Part shown: positions 1 to 6,263 of the stretch, in pieces | Numbering within the stretch: the first letter of the stretch is position 1 | Layout: every line of letters begins with the position of its first letter | Source: JBCDCP01 sp039181495 | GTDB lineage: Bacteria; Pseudomonadota; Alphaproteobacteria; Rhizobiales; Tepidamorphaceae | NCBI GenBank assembly: GCA_039181495.1 | Contig: JBCDCP010000141.1 | Location: forward strand, 1-6,725 | Length of the DNA: 6,725 nucleotides | Direction of reading: 5' to 3' | Made by a program: the position numbers and the translations under genes | Notes under the pieces: model-generated | Told to the model about the DNA's origin: nothing | Database searches by the model: none | Seen by the model: only the letters and a program-made list of their open reading frames with translations

Positions 1-81
1 CCCGCGCTTCTGCGCCTCGGCAATCACGTCCGGTCCGCGTCGCGCCTGTTCGGTCCGTTCTATGTCTTCAGAGAGCGTCAT
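1..81 (-). CDS. 5' end of a gene cut by the window edge, possibly uvrC
   Basis: Only the first 27 codons lie in the window. They begin at the ATG on 81-79 and are open to the edge. The N-terminus is charged and has no signal peptide. It ends with GPDVIAEAQKRG, which resembles the segment just before the GIY-YIG domain of alphaproteobacterial UvrC (excinuclease ABC subunit C, nucleotide excision repair). From memory, an SDR gene often lies just upstream of uvrC and pgsA in Rhizobiales, which agrees with the neighbour here. The ATG is the only possible start: upstream in frame there is no other ATG, GTG or TTG before a TAG at 117-115. The Shine-Dalgarno is poor (GGGG very close to the ATG). It lies 46 bases after the SDR stop and is probably in the same operon. 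The CDS is well supported by position and frame, but the UvrC identity is a guess from 27 residues. Confidence 0.45.
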   Translation of the reverse strand, partial: MTLSEDIERTEQARRGPDVIAEAQKRG

Positions 82-127
82 CGCCCCAGAGATAGGGCGA
101 TTCCGGTGCCGACGCTATGGTCGGGCA

Positions 128-910
128 CTATTCCGGGATGCCTGCTATGTCGGGCGTTTCCCAGGCCAGATGCTGTCCGCCATCTATGGCGAGCATCTGG
201 CCGGTGAAGGCGGGGCTGTCGAGGATGAACCCGATGGCACGGGTGATGTCGGCCGGCGTGGCGCCGCGCTTGAGCGGCAAGCCGTCGATCTGGGCCTGGA
301 AGTCCTCGGGGCGCTGACGCGCATTCTGCAGCGTTGGTCCGGGGCCAATGCCAGCCACCCGAACACGTGGAGCTAACCCTTGCGCCAGTGTCTGGGTCGC
401 GGTCCAGAGCCCGGCCTTGGAAATCGTATAGGAGAAGAAACTCGGATTGAGCCTCCAGACCCGCTGGTCGATCATGTTGATGACGACGCCAGTGCGGTCC
501 TCCGGGAGCGCATTGTAGAGCGCACGAGCCAGAAAAACTGGCGCTTCAAGGTTTACCGCCATATGCGCGGCCCACATCTCGCGTCTCATATCCGGTGCGT
601 CATCGGCTTCAAAAAGCGACGCATTGTTGATCAAAACCGTGACTGGGCCGACTGCATCAACGGCCTGCTCGAAGAGCGTCTGCCAGGTCTCCGGATTTGC
701 GAGGTCGGCTTGCAGAACGGCTGCCTGGCCGCCTGCTTGGTTGATCTCCGCTGCGATGGCGTCTGCCGCTTGCCGCGACTGGTTGACGTGCAGCACGACG
801 CGTATGCCGCGCTGTGCCAGATAGCGGGCAGTCTGGGCACCGATCCGTTGTCCTGCACCGGTGACGAGTGCTGCACCGGATACGTTTTCGGGATAGTCTT
901 GCCGGCTCAT
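128..910 (-). CDS. SDR-family oxidoreductase, pteridine reductase (PTR1/FolM)-like
   Basis: This 260-aa cytosolic protein is a complete classical short-chain dehydrogenase. The Rossmann glycine motif TGAGQRIG lies at residues 17-24. HVNQSR at 41-46 resembles the NADPH-binding HxxRS stretch of pteridine reductases. NNAS is at 95-98, YTISK at 161-165 gives the catalytic Tyr161 and Lys165, and IDGGQHL at 242-248 is the usual C-terminal signature. The residue that is Ser in most SDRs is Asp148, exactly 13 residues before the Tyr. The same D...Y spacing is known in PTR1 (Asp181/Tyr194) and an equivalent Asp occurs in FolM. The likely reaction is therefore NADPH-dependent reduction of a pterin or dihydrofolate; this is inferred from the motif, and the true substrate could differ. 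The ATG lies 8 bases after the antiporter stop with only a weak AGG upstream, so translational coupling is likely. The presence of a complete SDR is near certain, while the pterin role is moderately supported. Confidence 0.9.
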   Translation of the reverse strand: MSRQDYPENVSGAALVTGAGQRIGAQTARYLAQRGIRVVLHVNQSRQAADAIAAEINQAGGQAAVLQADLANPETWQTLFEQAVDAVGPVTVLINNASLFEADDAPDMRREMWAAHMAVNLEAPVFLARALYNALPEDRTGVVINMIDQRVWRLNPSFFSYTISKAGLWTATQTLAQGLAPRVRVAGIGPGPTLQNARQRPEDFQAQIDGLPLKRGATPADITRAIGFILDSPAFTGQMLAIDGGQHLAWETPDIAGIPE

Positions 911-918
911 TGGTCAGC

Positions 919-1863
919 CTATGCCATGCCGTGGCCGAGCACATAGATACAATAGGCGACGTAACCGCCGACAAAGGCGATGCCGATGCCGCGACCGATT
1001 TCCAAACGGCGCATGACGAATGGCAGGATCAGCAGCGCACAGGCAGCCATCACCCACAAATCCGTCGACAGGAACTGCGGTTGCACCGGCACCTCGCCGA
1101 CCATCGTCGTAATACCCATGATGGCCAGTAGATTGAAGACGTTGGAGCCGAGAACATTGCCGATCGCAATGGCGGACTCGCGACGGATCGCTGCCATCAC
1201 GGTGGCAGCCAGTTCCGGCAAGGACGTTCCGAGCGCCACCACCGTCAGGCCGATCGCCGCTTCCGACACACCCCAGCGCAAGGCAATAACGCGTGCTGAA
1301 TCGATGATGATGTCGGCTGCGATCGGCAGGCCGACAATGCCGAGCACGACAAACAGAATCGCTACCGGTAGCGCTTTGGCAGGTCCCTCAAATTCCTCAA
1401 GGTCTTCGATGTCATCGCCATTCTGGGCGCGTCGGGCTGAATCCCAGAGCCATAGCAACATCAGCAACAGCAGGAACGTGGCATGAATGTATGAGAGCGG
1501 CCCCATGAAGCACATGGCGATGAAGACGAAGGTCACGCCGATCATGTAGAGCGTGTTGCGGATCGCCCCAGGCTGATCGGTGACTGTCGGGGCAATCAGT
1601 GCTGGTGTGCCTAGCACCAGAAGAATGTTGGCAATGTTCGAACCCACGACATTGCCGAGAGCGATGTCGGGTGCACCGTCAAGTACGGCCTGGATGCAGA
1701 CGATAAGTTCGGGCGCGGATGTGCCGAAGGCGACAATCGTCAGCCCGATGATAAGTGGCGGAATGTTCAGGTGGTCGGCAATTGACACAGCGCCACGCAC
1801 CAGCACATCGCCTGCAGCCAGCAGCAGCCCGACACCGGCAAGCAGCATGATGTATTCGATCAT
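919..1863 (-). CDS. Calcium/sodium antiporter (CaCA superfamily, YrbG-like)
   Basis: This 314-aa inner-membrane protein exchanges cations, probably Na+ for Ca2+. Family length and topology (about ten membrane helices) match YrbG and the archaeal NCX_Mj. The two inverted alpha repeats are clear. Repeat 1 has GLTIVAFGTSAPE at 40-52 followed by GNVVGSN at 70-76. Repeat 2 has GLTVVALGTSLPE at 205-217 followed by GNVLGSN at 235-241. The ion-binding glutamates would be Glu52 and Glu217. The halves are joined by an acidic loop at about 146-163 (DDIEDLEEFE), as in other exchangers. The ATG at 1863 has an AGGA five bases upstream (1872-1869). The gene is first in a minus-strand cluster with the SDR gene 8 bases downstream. 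Nothing in the two neighbours suggests a functional link to calcium. Specificity (Ca2+ versus another divalent ion, Na+ versus H+) cannot be read from the sequence. Confidence 0.95.
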   Translation of the reverse strand: MIEYIMLLAGVGLLLAAGDVLVRGAVSIADHLNIPPLIIGLTIVAFGTSAPELIVCIQAVLDGAPDIALGNVVGSNIANILLVLGTPALIAPTVTDQPGAIRNTLYMIGVTFVFIAMCFMGPLSYIHATFLLLLMLLWLWDSARRAQNGDDIEDLEEFEGPAKALPVAILFVVLGIVGLPIAADIIIDSARVIALRWGVSEAAIGLTVVALGTSLPELAATVMAAIRRESAIAIGNVLGSNVFNLLAIMGITTMVGEVPVQPQFLSTDLWVMAACALLILPFVMRRLEIGRGIGIAFVGGYVAYCIYVLGHGMA

Positions 1864-2158
1864 CGGTGTCCTAGTCGGTCCGAGGCGAGACGGTGCGCTG
1901 ACGTTCCCGCAAGCGTGCGCCGTTCTTGGCGCCTGCGCTCAAGCGGGGAGGCATGCGGTGGATCGTTGGCGAGATATAGCGAGGCTTTTGATGAATTAAA
2001 GGTTGTTCTTGTCCAAGCGGTGTTTTGGTGCTCTGGGGCCGTCTCGTCAACTTGGCCTGCCGCCGTTTATGCAACCGGCTTTCCCTGCCCGTAGTCAGCC
2101 GATAGTGTGCGTCCGCACCCGGGAGAAACAGCGCGGGTCAAGCGAGGAGAGACAAACA
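1864..2158. promoter_or_regulatory. Divergent intergenic region between antiporter and kbp
   Basis: This 295-base gap lies between two divergent genes and must hold both promoters, but I see no convincing -35/-10 pair in either direction. A small perfect palindrome with a two-base centre (GTGCGTCCGCAC, 2107-2118) sits about 40 bases before the kbp ATG and could be an operator or mRNA hairpin; this is speculative. The only minus-strand reading frame here (2074-1871, 67 codons) is basic and has no recognisable domain. I do not call it a gene. Confidence 0.5.
2144..2149 (+). promoter_or_regulatory. Ribosome binding site of kbp
   Basis: GAGGAG nine bases before the ATG at 2159. It decides the start: the same frame is open back to 2003, but the upstream extension has no comparable site and no homology to Kbp. 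Confidence 0.85.
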
Positions 2159-2605
2159 ATGGGCGTATTCGATTTCATCAAGAGCGTGGGCGAGAAACTT
2201 GGAATTGGTGGCGAGGAAGAGTCGCCCGATGCAGAGGCCCTGAAGAAGGAAATTGAGAAGCATGGGCTTGAAGCCGAAGATCTACAGGTCGAGGTTGACG
2301 GCGACACGGTCAAGGTAGCCGGTGCGGCACCCAGCACCTCCATGCGAGAGAAGATCATTCTCACCATGGGCAATGTGCTTGGGGTGTCCAAGGTGGAGGA
2401 GGACATCTCGGTCGCCGATGCGGATGGAGACGCCACCTTCTATACCGTTGAGAAGGGTGACACGCTCTGGAAGATATCTTCGGACCACTATGGCAACGGC
2501 GCTAAGTACGAAGCCATCTTCGAGGCCAATCGCCCGATGCTAACCCATCCCGACAAGATCTATCCCGGTCAGGTGCTGCGCATTCCGCCGCTCGCCGACG
2601 CCTGA
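2159..2605 (+). CDS. kbp: Kbp/YgaU-like potassium-binding protein, BON + LysM domains
   Basis: This 148-aa protein has the same length and layout as E. coli Kbp (YgaU, 149 aa). The family binds K+ in the cytoplasm and is induced by osmotic stress in E. coli. The N-terminus MGVFDFIKSVGEKLG matches the family's amphipathic lead. A BON domain covers about residues 25-85, including GNVLGVSKVEEDI at 71-83. A LysM domain covers about 94-143, from FYTVEKGDTLWKIS to the diagnostic DKIYPGQVLRIP at 132-143. The protein has no signal peptide and no cysteine, in keeping with a cytoplasmic role, and is very acidic (EEE, DAEA, ADADGD). It is the only plus-strand gene in the window and is monocistronic: it has its own ribosome site, a divergent gene upstream, and a terminator 21 bases after its TGA. 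Identification is strong from near-identity of the LysM end to YgaU. K+ binding in this organism is inferred. Confidence 0.95.
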   Translation: MGVFDFIKSVGEKLGIGGEEESPDAEALKKEIEKHGLEAEDLQVEVDGDTVKVAGAAPSTSMREKIILTMGNVLGVSKVEEDISVADADGDATFYTVEKGDTLWKISSDHYGNGAKYEAIFEANRPMLTHPDKIYPGQVLRIPPLADA

Positions 2606-2626
2606 TTCATCACATTTAGATACTCA

Positions 2627-2676
2627 ACGGCCCTGGTGCGTGTTTCGAGCAGCCATCACGCGTCCGGGGCCGTTTT
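2627..2676 (+). terminator. Intrinsic terminator of kbp
   Basis: The left arm 2627-2642 (ACGGCCCTGGTGCGTG) pairs with the right arm 2657-2673 (CACGCGTCCGGGGCCGT). There are two G-T wobbles and a one-base bulge around a 14-base loop, and the run TTTT follows at 2673-2676. The stem begins 21 bases after the kbp stop. On the minus strand no T-run follows, so the signal favours plus-strand transcription, although the hairpin could also slow transcription out of the GST gene. The right arm includes two bases of the GST stop codon and its last codons. Confidence 0.85.
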
Positions 2677-3273
2677 GCCATAGGCCTCATGGGATTCGGC
2701 GAAACGCCCGTGCCATACAACCAGTTCCGGGTGGTTCCTGCGCCACGCCCCCTCAAATCGGAAGTCGAGATAGCCGAGCGCGCAGGCAAGCGCGATGGCG
2801 CCGACATGGGGCGCTTCGGTGGGATCGGGCAGAACTCCGGCATTTTCGCTTTCCAGCGCCGTCAGAGCCCGTGATATCTTTTCAGCCTGATAGTCGAGCC
2901 ATGGCTGGTGCCACACCTCCTCGGGGCGAAAGCGCTTCTCATAGACTTGCAGGATGCCTGCGTCCTTGATCCCGTCGCACAGCGCTTCGAGCCGCAGAGC
3001 CAGGATTCGTGCCGCGCCCGTTGGGATCAGTTTGCCGCCCGATAGCTCATCGAGATAGGCAACGATCACGCGTGAATCGTAGATCGTCGTACCGTCAGCC
3101 AGTAACAGGCAGGGCAATTTGCCGAGCGGGTTTTGCTGCCGCAGCGTGTCTTTGGGGTCGAGGGTGTCAGCCACCTCAACCGTAATCTGATCGGCGAGCC
3201 CGGAGATAATGGCGGCCATCTTGACCTTGCGCCCGAAAGGCGAGGGAGCGGCACTGCGCAATGTCATGGTCAT
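2656..3273 (-). CDS. Glutathione S-transferase family protein, YibF type
   Basis: This 205-aa cytosolic protein closely follows E. coli YibF (202 aa) from end to end. The N-terminal thioredoxin fold (about 3-77) has SPFGRK at 11-16, with Ser11 a candidate glutathione-activating residue. NPLGKLP at 48-54 contains the conserved cis-Pro54, and DS at 66-67 binds the glutathione gamma-glutamyl group. The C-terminal helical domain contains LEALCDGIKDAGI at 95-107 and ALACALGYLDFR at 161-172, both signatures of the YibF branch. Substrate unknown; family members often show weak or no classical GST activity. The ATG at 3273 is preferred over the one at 3267 because of AGGAGG six bases upstream. The gene starts 36 bases after the DUF1176-like stop, so it probably ends a minus-strand operon. 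It converges with kbp. Confidence 0.93.
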   Translation of the reverse strand: MTMTLRSAAPSPFGRKVKMAAIISGLADQITVEVADTLDPKDTLRQQNPLGKLPCLLLADGTTIYDSRVIVAYLDELSGGKLIPTGAARILALRLEALCDGIKDAGILQVYEKRFRPEEVWHQPWLDYQAEKISRALTALESENAGVLPDPTEAPHVGAIALACALGYLDFRFEGAWRRNHPELVVWHGRFAESHEAYGKTAPDA

Positions 3274-3279
3274 GATGAT

Positions 3280-3285
3280 CCTCCT
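3280..3285 (-). promoter_or_regulatory. Ribosome binding site of the GST gene
   Basis: Perfect AGGAGG (minus strand) six bases before the ATG at 3273. It is the strongest Shine-Dalgarno in the window and fixes the start at the first of two nearby ATGs. It could let GST be translated at a higher level than the genes before it on the same message. Confidence 0.9.
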
Positions 3286-3309
3286 TTGAATGATCCGTTC
3301 TTCGTGCGG

Positions 3310-4377
3310 TTAGTTGGTGGGCCAGACCTGGCGCAGCGCGCCGCAGCGGGCCGCGGCGCTGAAGCGCTCCATTCTGAAATCGAACTGGTCATAGACCCAG
3401 GTTCCGGCATAGCCGCAACCATCGGTGTCCTGACCCTCGCGGCGGGCGGTGAGGCTTCTGGCGCTTTCATTTAGCGCGACGTTGGCTGGTTCATCCATTC
3501 CGACCCAACCGAACTTCGGCGAGTAGCGGGCCAATGTGAGCGGGCGAACGCCACCGATTTCTCCGGTTTCCATTTCGTAGAGCCGCCACGTGCTACCAGC
3601 GCGATTGGCAATGCAAGGGATGGCGTAGACGATCGCGGTTTCAGACATGCGCGCCACCTGCGGGCGGATGCTGCCCAAAGCGCCTTCGATCAGCATTTCG
3701 CAATCGGACACGCGCAGATGCATGTCGAAGACGATCTGTGGGACACCCTTGGGAGCGGGTCCTGATGCAATGGGACCAATGCTAGCGTGATGCGCCGCGG
3801 TTGGCATCTGCGCAGGGTCAAGGCCGACTGGGCGGGCAAACTGCAAGGCCGCTGCATTCAGGCTGAGTTCGCGTGTCACCGCATCGAGGACGGTCGCAAA
3901 ACCACCCAGCGGAAATCGTCGTTCGGAGGATTGCCCGGCGCTGCGGTCCGCATTGGCAAAGGCCAGGATGACACTGGACGCGGTCTTTAATTGTGTGATC
4001 AGACGGCCCGTCTTGTCCGCTTCCAAAAAATAGATATCTGCCGCCGGTCCAAACAGGGCGTAGTCATCCTGCGGTAGGAAGGTGATGTAACCCGACCCAG
4101 CTGCTTCCAGTGTCAGTGGTTCCGAAAAATCGGCAATAGGTGCGGACAGCCGGATCCCGGCAGAGAGGGCACCACCATTGCGCAGGCCAACGATAAACAA
4201 CAGGTCGCCCTCGGCGTTTCGGGTGCGCATGGCGCACCCGTCCGGCCCGCAATCGGCGGACCAGCTGCCTTCCGATATGTTCAGAGCGTGTGTAGGCGCA
4301 ACGAACGCGATGGACGTGGATATAGCCAGCCACGCTACGGTGAGGAATCGTCCTGCCCTGGTCATGACCGCGGTCAT
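3310..4377 (-). CDS. Exported DUF1176-like protein, coupled to RNase T2
   Basis: This 355-aa protein starts at the ATG on 4377-4375, which overlaps the TGA of the RNase T2 gene as ATGA. The frame is open further upstream, but that stretch would lie inside the RNase gene. A signal peptide is clear: basic MTRAGR, a hydrophobic core at about 11-28, and APTHA before a likely cut near residue 31. The mature part has six cysteines in three close pairs (43/48, 226/255, 321/345), as expected for a disulfide-bonded periplasmic protein. The C-terminus, DGCGYAGTWVYDQFDF with a later Cys345, resembles the end of DUF1176 proteins (Cys-Gly, then TWVWDG, then a late Cys). GSWSADC at 37-43 resembles their N-terminal W..C motif. 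The middle is poorly conserved. No enzymatic residues can be recognised and the family function is unknown. Family assignment rests on these motifs only. Confidence 0.8.
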   Translation of the reverse strand: MTAVMTRAGRFLTVAWLAISTSIAFVAPTHALNISEGSWSADCGPDGCAMRTRNAEGDLLFIVGLRNGGALSAGIRLSAPIADFSEPLTLEAAGSGYITFLPQDDYALFGPAADIYFLEADKTGRLITQLKTASSVILAFANADRSAGQSSERRFPLGGFATVLDAVTRELSLNAAALQFARPVGLDPAQMPTAAHHASIGPIASGPAPKGVPQIVFDMHLRVSDCEMLIEGALGSIRPQVARMSETAIVYAIPCIANRAGSTWRLYEMETGEIGGVRPLTLARYSPKFGWVGMDEPANVALNESARSLTARREGQDTDGCGYAGTWVYDQFDFRMERFSAAARCGALRQVWPTN

Positions 4378-5066
4378 GAACGGTTGAATGCCGGGATATC
4401 GAGAACGCGTTTGCAACCGCGTTGGTCGACCTCGCTGCAGGCGCGGTAGGTCATGTCGCGGTTCAGGCAAACCCGCACGTCACGGATTTGCCCGGCATGA
4501 CAGGAAATCGCCAGCATGGACCTGGCAAGTCCGGGATTGGCCTGGATGAAGGCTTCTTCGATCTCCGCTGCGGGGAGCGTTAGGCCTGTTTTCCGGGCCT
4601 TTGAGAACAGCTCAGGCACTGCCACCCTGTCCGCCGCTGTGCGCAACGTGTCGAAATAGCCTTGCGCGGACTGACCGCTGCAGCGGCCATGTTTGCGCCA
4701 TTGGTGGAAAACCGCGTCATCGCTGGGTATCAGATCGTCAACTTCGGTGGCGATTCGGCGCGGAATCCGTTCTGGCCCCATGTCACAGAATTCCGGATAG
4801 CCGCGCTCTAATTGTGGCCACAGCCCATGCACCACCATGCCGCCGGGTGCATCGGCGCCGCACTGCTCGGTGTCGCCTTTATTGTTGGCACAGTAGCTTG
4901 GCGACCAGCTCAGCGCGAGCACCCAGAAGTCGAACGCGCCTGCTTTGGCCGACGAAACGGCGCTGCTGCCTGTCTCGCCGCGCCAGCCCTGCTCGAACAG
5001 GCCGATCACGCCGCTGAGGATCAGGAGTCCGCCAAGCAATGCCAGCAATTGCTTACGGTCCTTCAT
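4374..5066 (-). CDS. Ribonuclease T2 family protein, N-terminally anchored
   Basis: This 230-aa RNase T2 would cut single-stranded RNA outside the cytoplasm through a 2',3'-cyclic phosphate. It opens with a short basic stretch and a hydrophobic helix at about 7-24 without an obvious cleavage site, so it may stay anchored facing the periplasm. The fold starts at FWVLALSWSPSYC (47-59). Active-site block CAS I is VVHGLWPQ (78-85, His80). CAS II is FHQWRKHGRC (120-129, His121, Lys125, His126). The usual family block is HEWxKHGTC, so the catalytic-site Glu is Gln122 here (codon CAA at 4703-4701). Cysteines at 59, 69, 94, 129, 189, 200, 210 and 218 allow four disulfides. The start at 5066 has no clear Shine-Dalgarno and lies 39 bases after the preceding gene. 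The stop overlaps the start of the DUF1176-like gene. Family assignment is firm, but full activity is not assured because of Gln122. Confidence 0.93.
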   Translation of the reverse strand: MKDRKQLLALLGGLLILSGVIGLFEQGWRGETGSSAVSSAKAGAFDFWVLALSWSPSYCANNKGDTEQCGADAPGGMVVHGLWPQLERGYPEFCDMGPERIPRRIATEVDDLIPSDDAVFHQWRKHGRCSGQSAQGYFDTLRTAADRVAVPELFSKARKTGLTLPAAEIEEAFIQANPGLARSMLAISCHAGQIRDVRVCLNRDMTYRACSEVDQRGCKRVLDIPAFNRS

Positions 5067-5105
5067 GGGTGAGCGGCCACCGGTGTCAGAGCAACGATGG
5101 TTCCG

Positions 5106-5606
5106 TCAGCGCCGCACGAGGCCGCGGCACCCTGGCTGATAGGAGTAAGTCGGGTCGTCGCCGACAATGCAGTAGTCGACCCCCCAGCTGACACCGACAA
5201 AGCCCTGCTCGGAGCGGATCCGGTAGATCACGGCAACGTCCCGGCCATCATTGAGCCGTGCATGGGCCTGGCAGGAGCGCGAAGCGATCAGCGCTGGTTC
5301 CCAGTGGCGATGGCTGATTTCACGCGGGCTCCAGATATCGAGGATGTGCAGACCGCTGTTCCAGTAGGTGCGCTCGGTCTCGGCGAAGCGCGCCTGCACC
5401 CGACCGATCACCTTGGCGTTGTCGCAATGCGGGCCCGACCACACCGTGTCACGCCTTCCATCGGGGTGGAAGGTGAAGTTGCGGCCATGGGGGGTGCCGT
5501 CCTGTTCGCCGGCCTGTGCGTGCGTCGCCGCGCCATCTGGCAGAGCAAGCATCGAGACTGCGGCAAACAGACCGCACAGCACTGACAGTCGTCTATGGGC
5601 CATCAT
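5106..5606 (-). CDS. Exported hypothetical protein with four mature cysteines
   Basis: This is a 166-aa protein, starting at the ATG on 5606-5604; a second ATG follows directly at 5603. The frame is open to an ATG at 5738, but the 44-residue extension looks non-coding and would hide the signal peptide, while AGGGGA sits five bases before 5606. The signal peptide has the basic MAHRR, a hydrophobic core at about 8-22, and a likely cut near THAQA (residue 32). The mature part has four cysteines (61, 112, 146, 160) that could form two disulfides, and is rich in Trp, Tyr and Arg. The pattern, with CDNAKVIGRVQARFAETER near the start, DGR then a Y-I-E/S stretch, and VDYCIVG followed by a late Cys near the end, resembles small conserved proteins of unknown function in Rhizobiales, recalled rather than verified. 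No catalytic motif is visible. It lies 39 bases before RNase T2, probably in one operon. Confidence 0.82.
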   Translation of the reverse strand: MMAHRRLSVLCGLFAAVSMLALPDGAATHAQAGEQDGTPHGRNFTFHPDGRRDTVWSGPHCDNAKVIGRVQARFAETERTYWNSGLHILDIWSPREISHRHWEPALIASRSCQAHARLNDGRDVAVIYRIRSEQGFVGVSWGVDYCIVGDDPTYSYQPGCRGLVRR

Positions 5607-5611
5607 ACGCG

Positions 5612-5617
5612 TCCCCT
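5612..5617 (-). promoter_or_regulatory. Ribosome binding site of the 166-aa exported protein
   Basis: AGGGGA (minus strand) lies five bases before the ATG at 5606 and eight before the ATG at 5603. It supports an internal start over the longer frame that begins at 5738. Which of the two adjacent ATGs is used cannot be told. Confidence 0.65.
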
Positions 5618-5766
5618 GTCCTGATCCCCAATTTCGGCTCCATGATTGAGCGCAACTTGGAACGGAGCCTGATGACGGGTCAAGCGTTTGCGATGCGGGA
5701 TGGACAATAAGGGCATGGAATCTGCGTTGGTGTCGCATTTCTGCCCGTCAATCCGCCGTTGTGGGG

Positions 5767-6123
5767 TCAGGAAAGCGGGCAGGACTGGCCGAGAAAGCGC
5801 CAGGAGGTGTTGTTCAGAACACGGTCGCAGACCGCACGCTGGCCGCGAATGCAGACCTGATCACCGAGCGAGTAATCGCGTTTCTCCATGCGGCAGGTGC
5901 ACGGAACAGATCCGATGGATGAGCTGTGCTGCGTCGCCATGCCGACCGATGCCTGTATTGGCGCATGGCCGGCCTGGGACAGACCGCGCGGTTCGGGCGC
6001 GGCATCGGCCAGTGTCGTTGCAATCATCAGCAGAATCACAGCCGCAAGGGCGTAGACAAGGGCCGAAAAGAATGCCGGCCATCGCCGAAATACGCCAAGT
6101 TTGCGCCAGACGACTGCTTCCAT
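5767..6123 (-). CDS. Small exported cysteine-rich hypothetical protein
   Basis: This is a 118-aa protein. The N-terminus has basic residues (RK, RR), a hydrophobic segment at about 17-37 and LADAAPEP, a good signal-peptidase I context with a cut near residue 41. Uncut, it would be a single-pass anchor. A low-complexity linker runs to about residue 72. A compact C-terminal module follows with five cysteines (75, 77, 91, 99, 115): CTC, then YSLGDQVCI at 84-92, VCD at 98-100, LNNTSW at 103-108 and a final QSCP at 113-116. The module resembles small periplasmic proteins of Rhizobiales with unknown function, from memory only. An odd number of cysteines leaves one unpaired. The ATG is the first in frame after a TAG at 6135-6133 and has no visible Shine-Dalgarno. 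An overlapping plus-strand frame (5688-6125) lacks such features and is less likely. The gene lies 140 bases after the BA14K-like stop and at least 160 before the next start. Confidence 0.75.
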   Translation of the reverse strand: MEAVVWRKLGVFRRWPAFFSALVYALAAVILLMIATTLADAAPEPRGLSQAGHAPIQASVGMATQHSSSIGSVPCTCRMEKRDYSLGDQVCIRGQRAVCDRVLNNTSWRFLGQSCPLS

Positions 6124-6263
6124 AGTGCAATGCTACCACGGCATCGGCATTTTGCCAGCCCGGAGAGAAGCCTCAATTTTCAGCAGATTTTCTTCAGGTT
6201 CTGCCGAACAGACCTTGGCGATACCAGCCAGACGGCCCGATAGAGCCGCCTGGAGCCGGTTTT

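Noticed and set aside
380..946. Plus-strand open frame of 188 codons opposite the SDR gene
   Set aside because: It lies wholly antisense to a clear SDR gene and has no domain or good ribosome site. Long antisense frames are common in GC-rich DNA.
980..1486. Plus-strand open frame of 168 codons opposite the antiporter
   Set aside because: It is antisense to an unmistakable membrane antiporter; its Ser/Arg/Met-rich composition is the mirror of hydrophobic codons.
1871..2074. Minus-strand 67-codon frame upstream of the antiporter
   Set aside because: It has no signal, domain or clear Shine-Dalgarno and sits in the divergent promoter gap. The composition looks random and basic.
2003..2158. N-terminal extension of kbp to an earlier start
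   Set aside because: The family starts with MGxFxFxK at 2159, where a good ribosome site is placed. The extension adds unrelated residues.
5655..5683. Possible minus-strand promoter: TTGACC, 17-base gap, CCAAGT
   Set aside because: The -35 is good but the -10 matches the consensus poorly. A promoter is expected in this 160-base gap, but this match is too weak to call.
5607..5738. N-terminal extension of the 166-aa exported protein
   Set aside because: It would bury the signal peptide 44 residues in, and a Shine-Dalgarno supports the start at 5606.
5688..6125. Plus-strand 145-codon frame opposite the 118-aa Cys-rich gene
   Set aside because: It has no signal peptide, domain or ribosome site and is rich in Arg and Cys in a way typical of antisense frames. 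The minus-strand frame has a signal peptide and an ordered cysteine module.
6124..6263. Search for a terminator or promoter between the BA14K and Cys-rich genes
   Set aside because: I saw only short direct repeats of GAGCC and no stable hairpin with a T-run on the minus strand.
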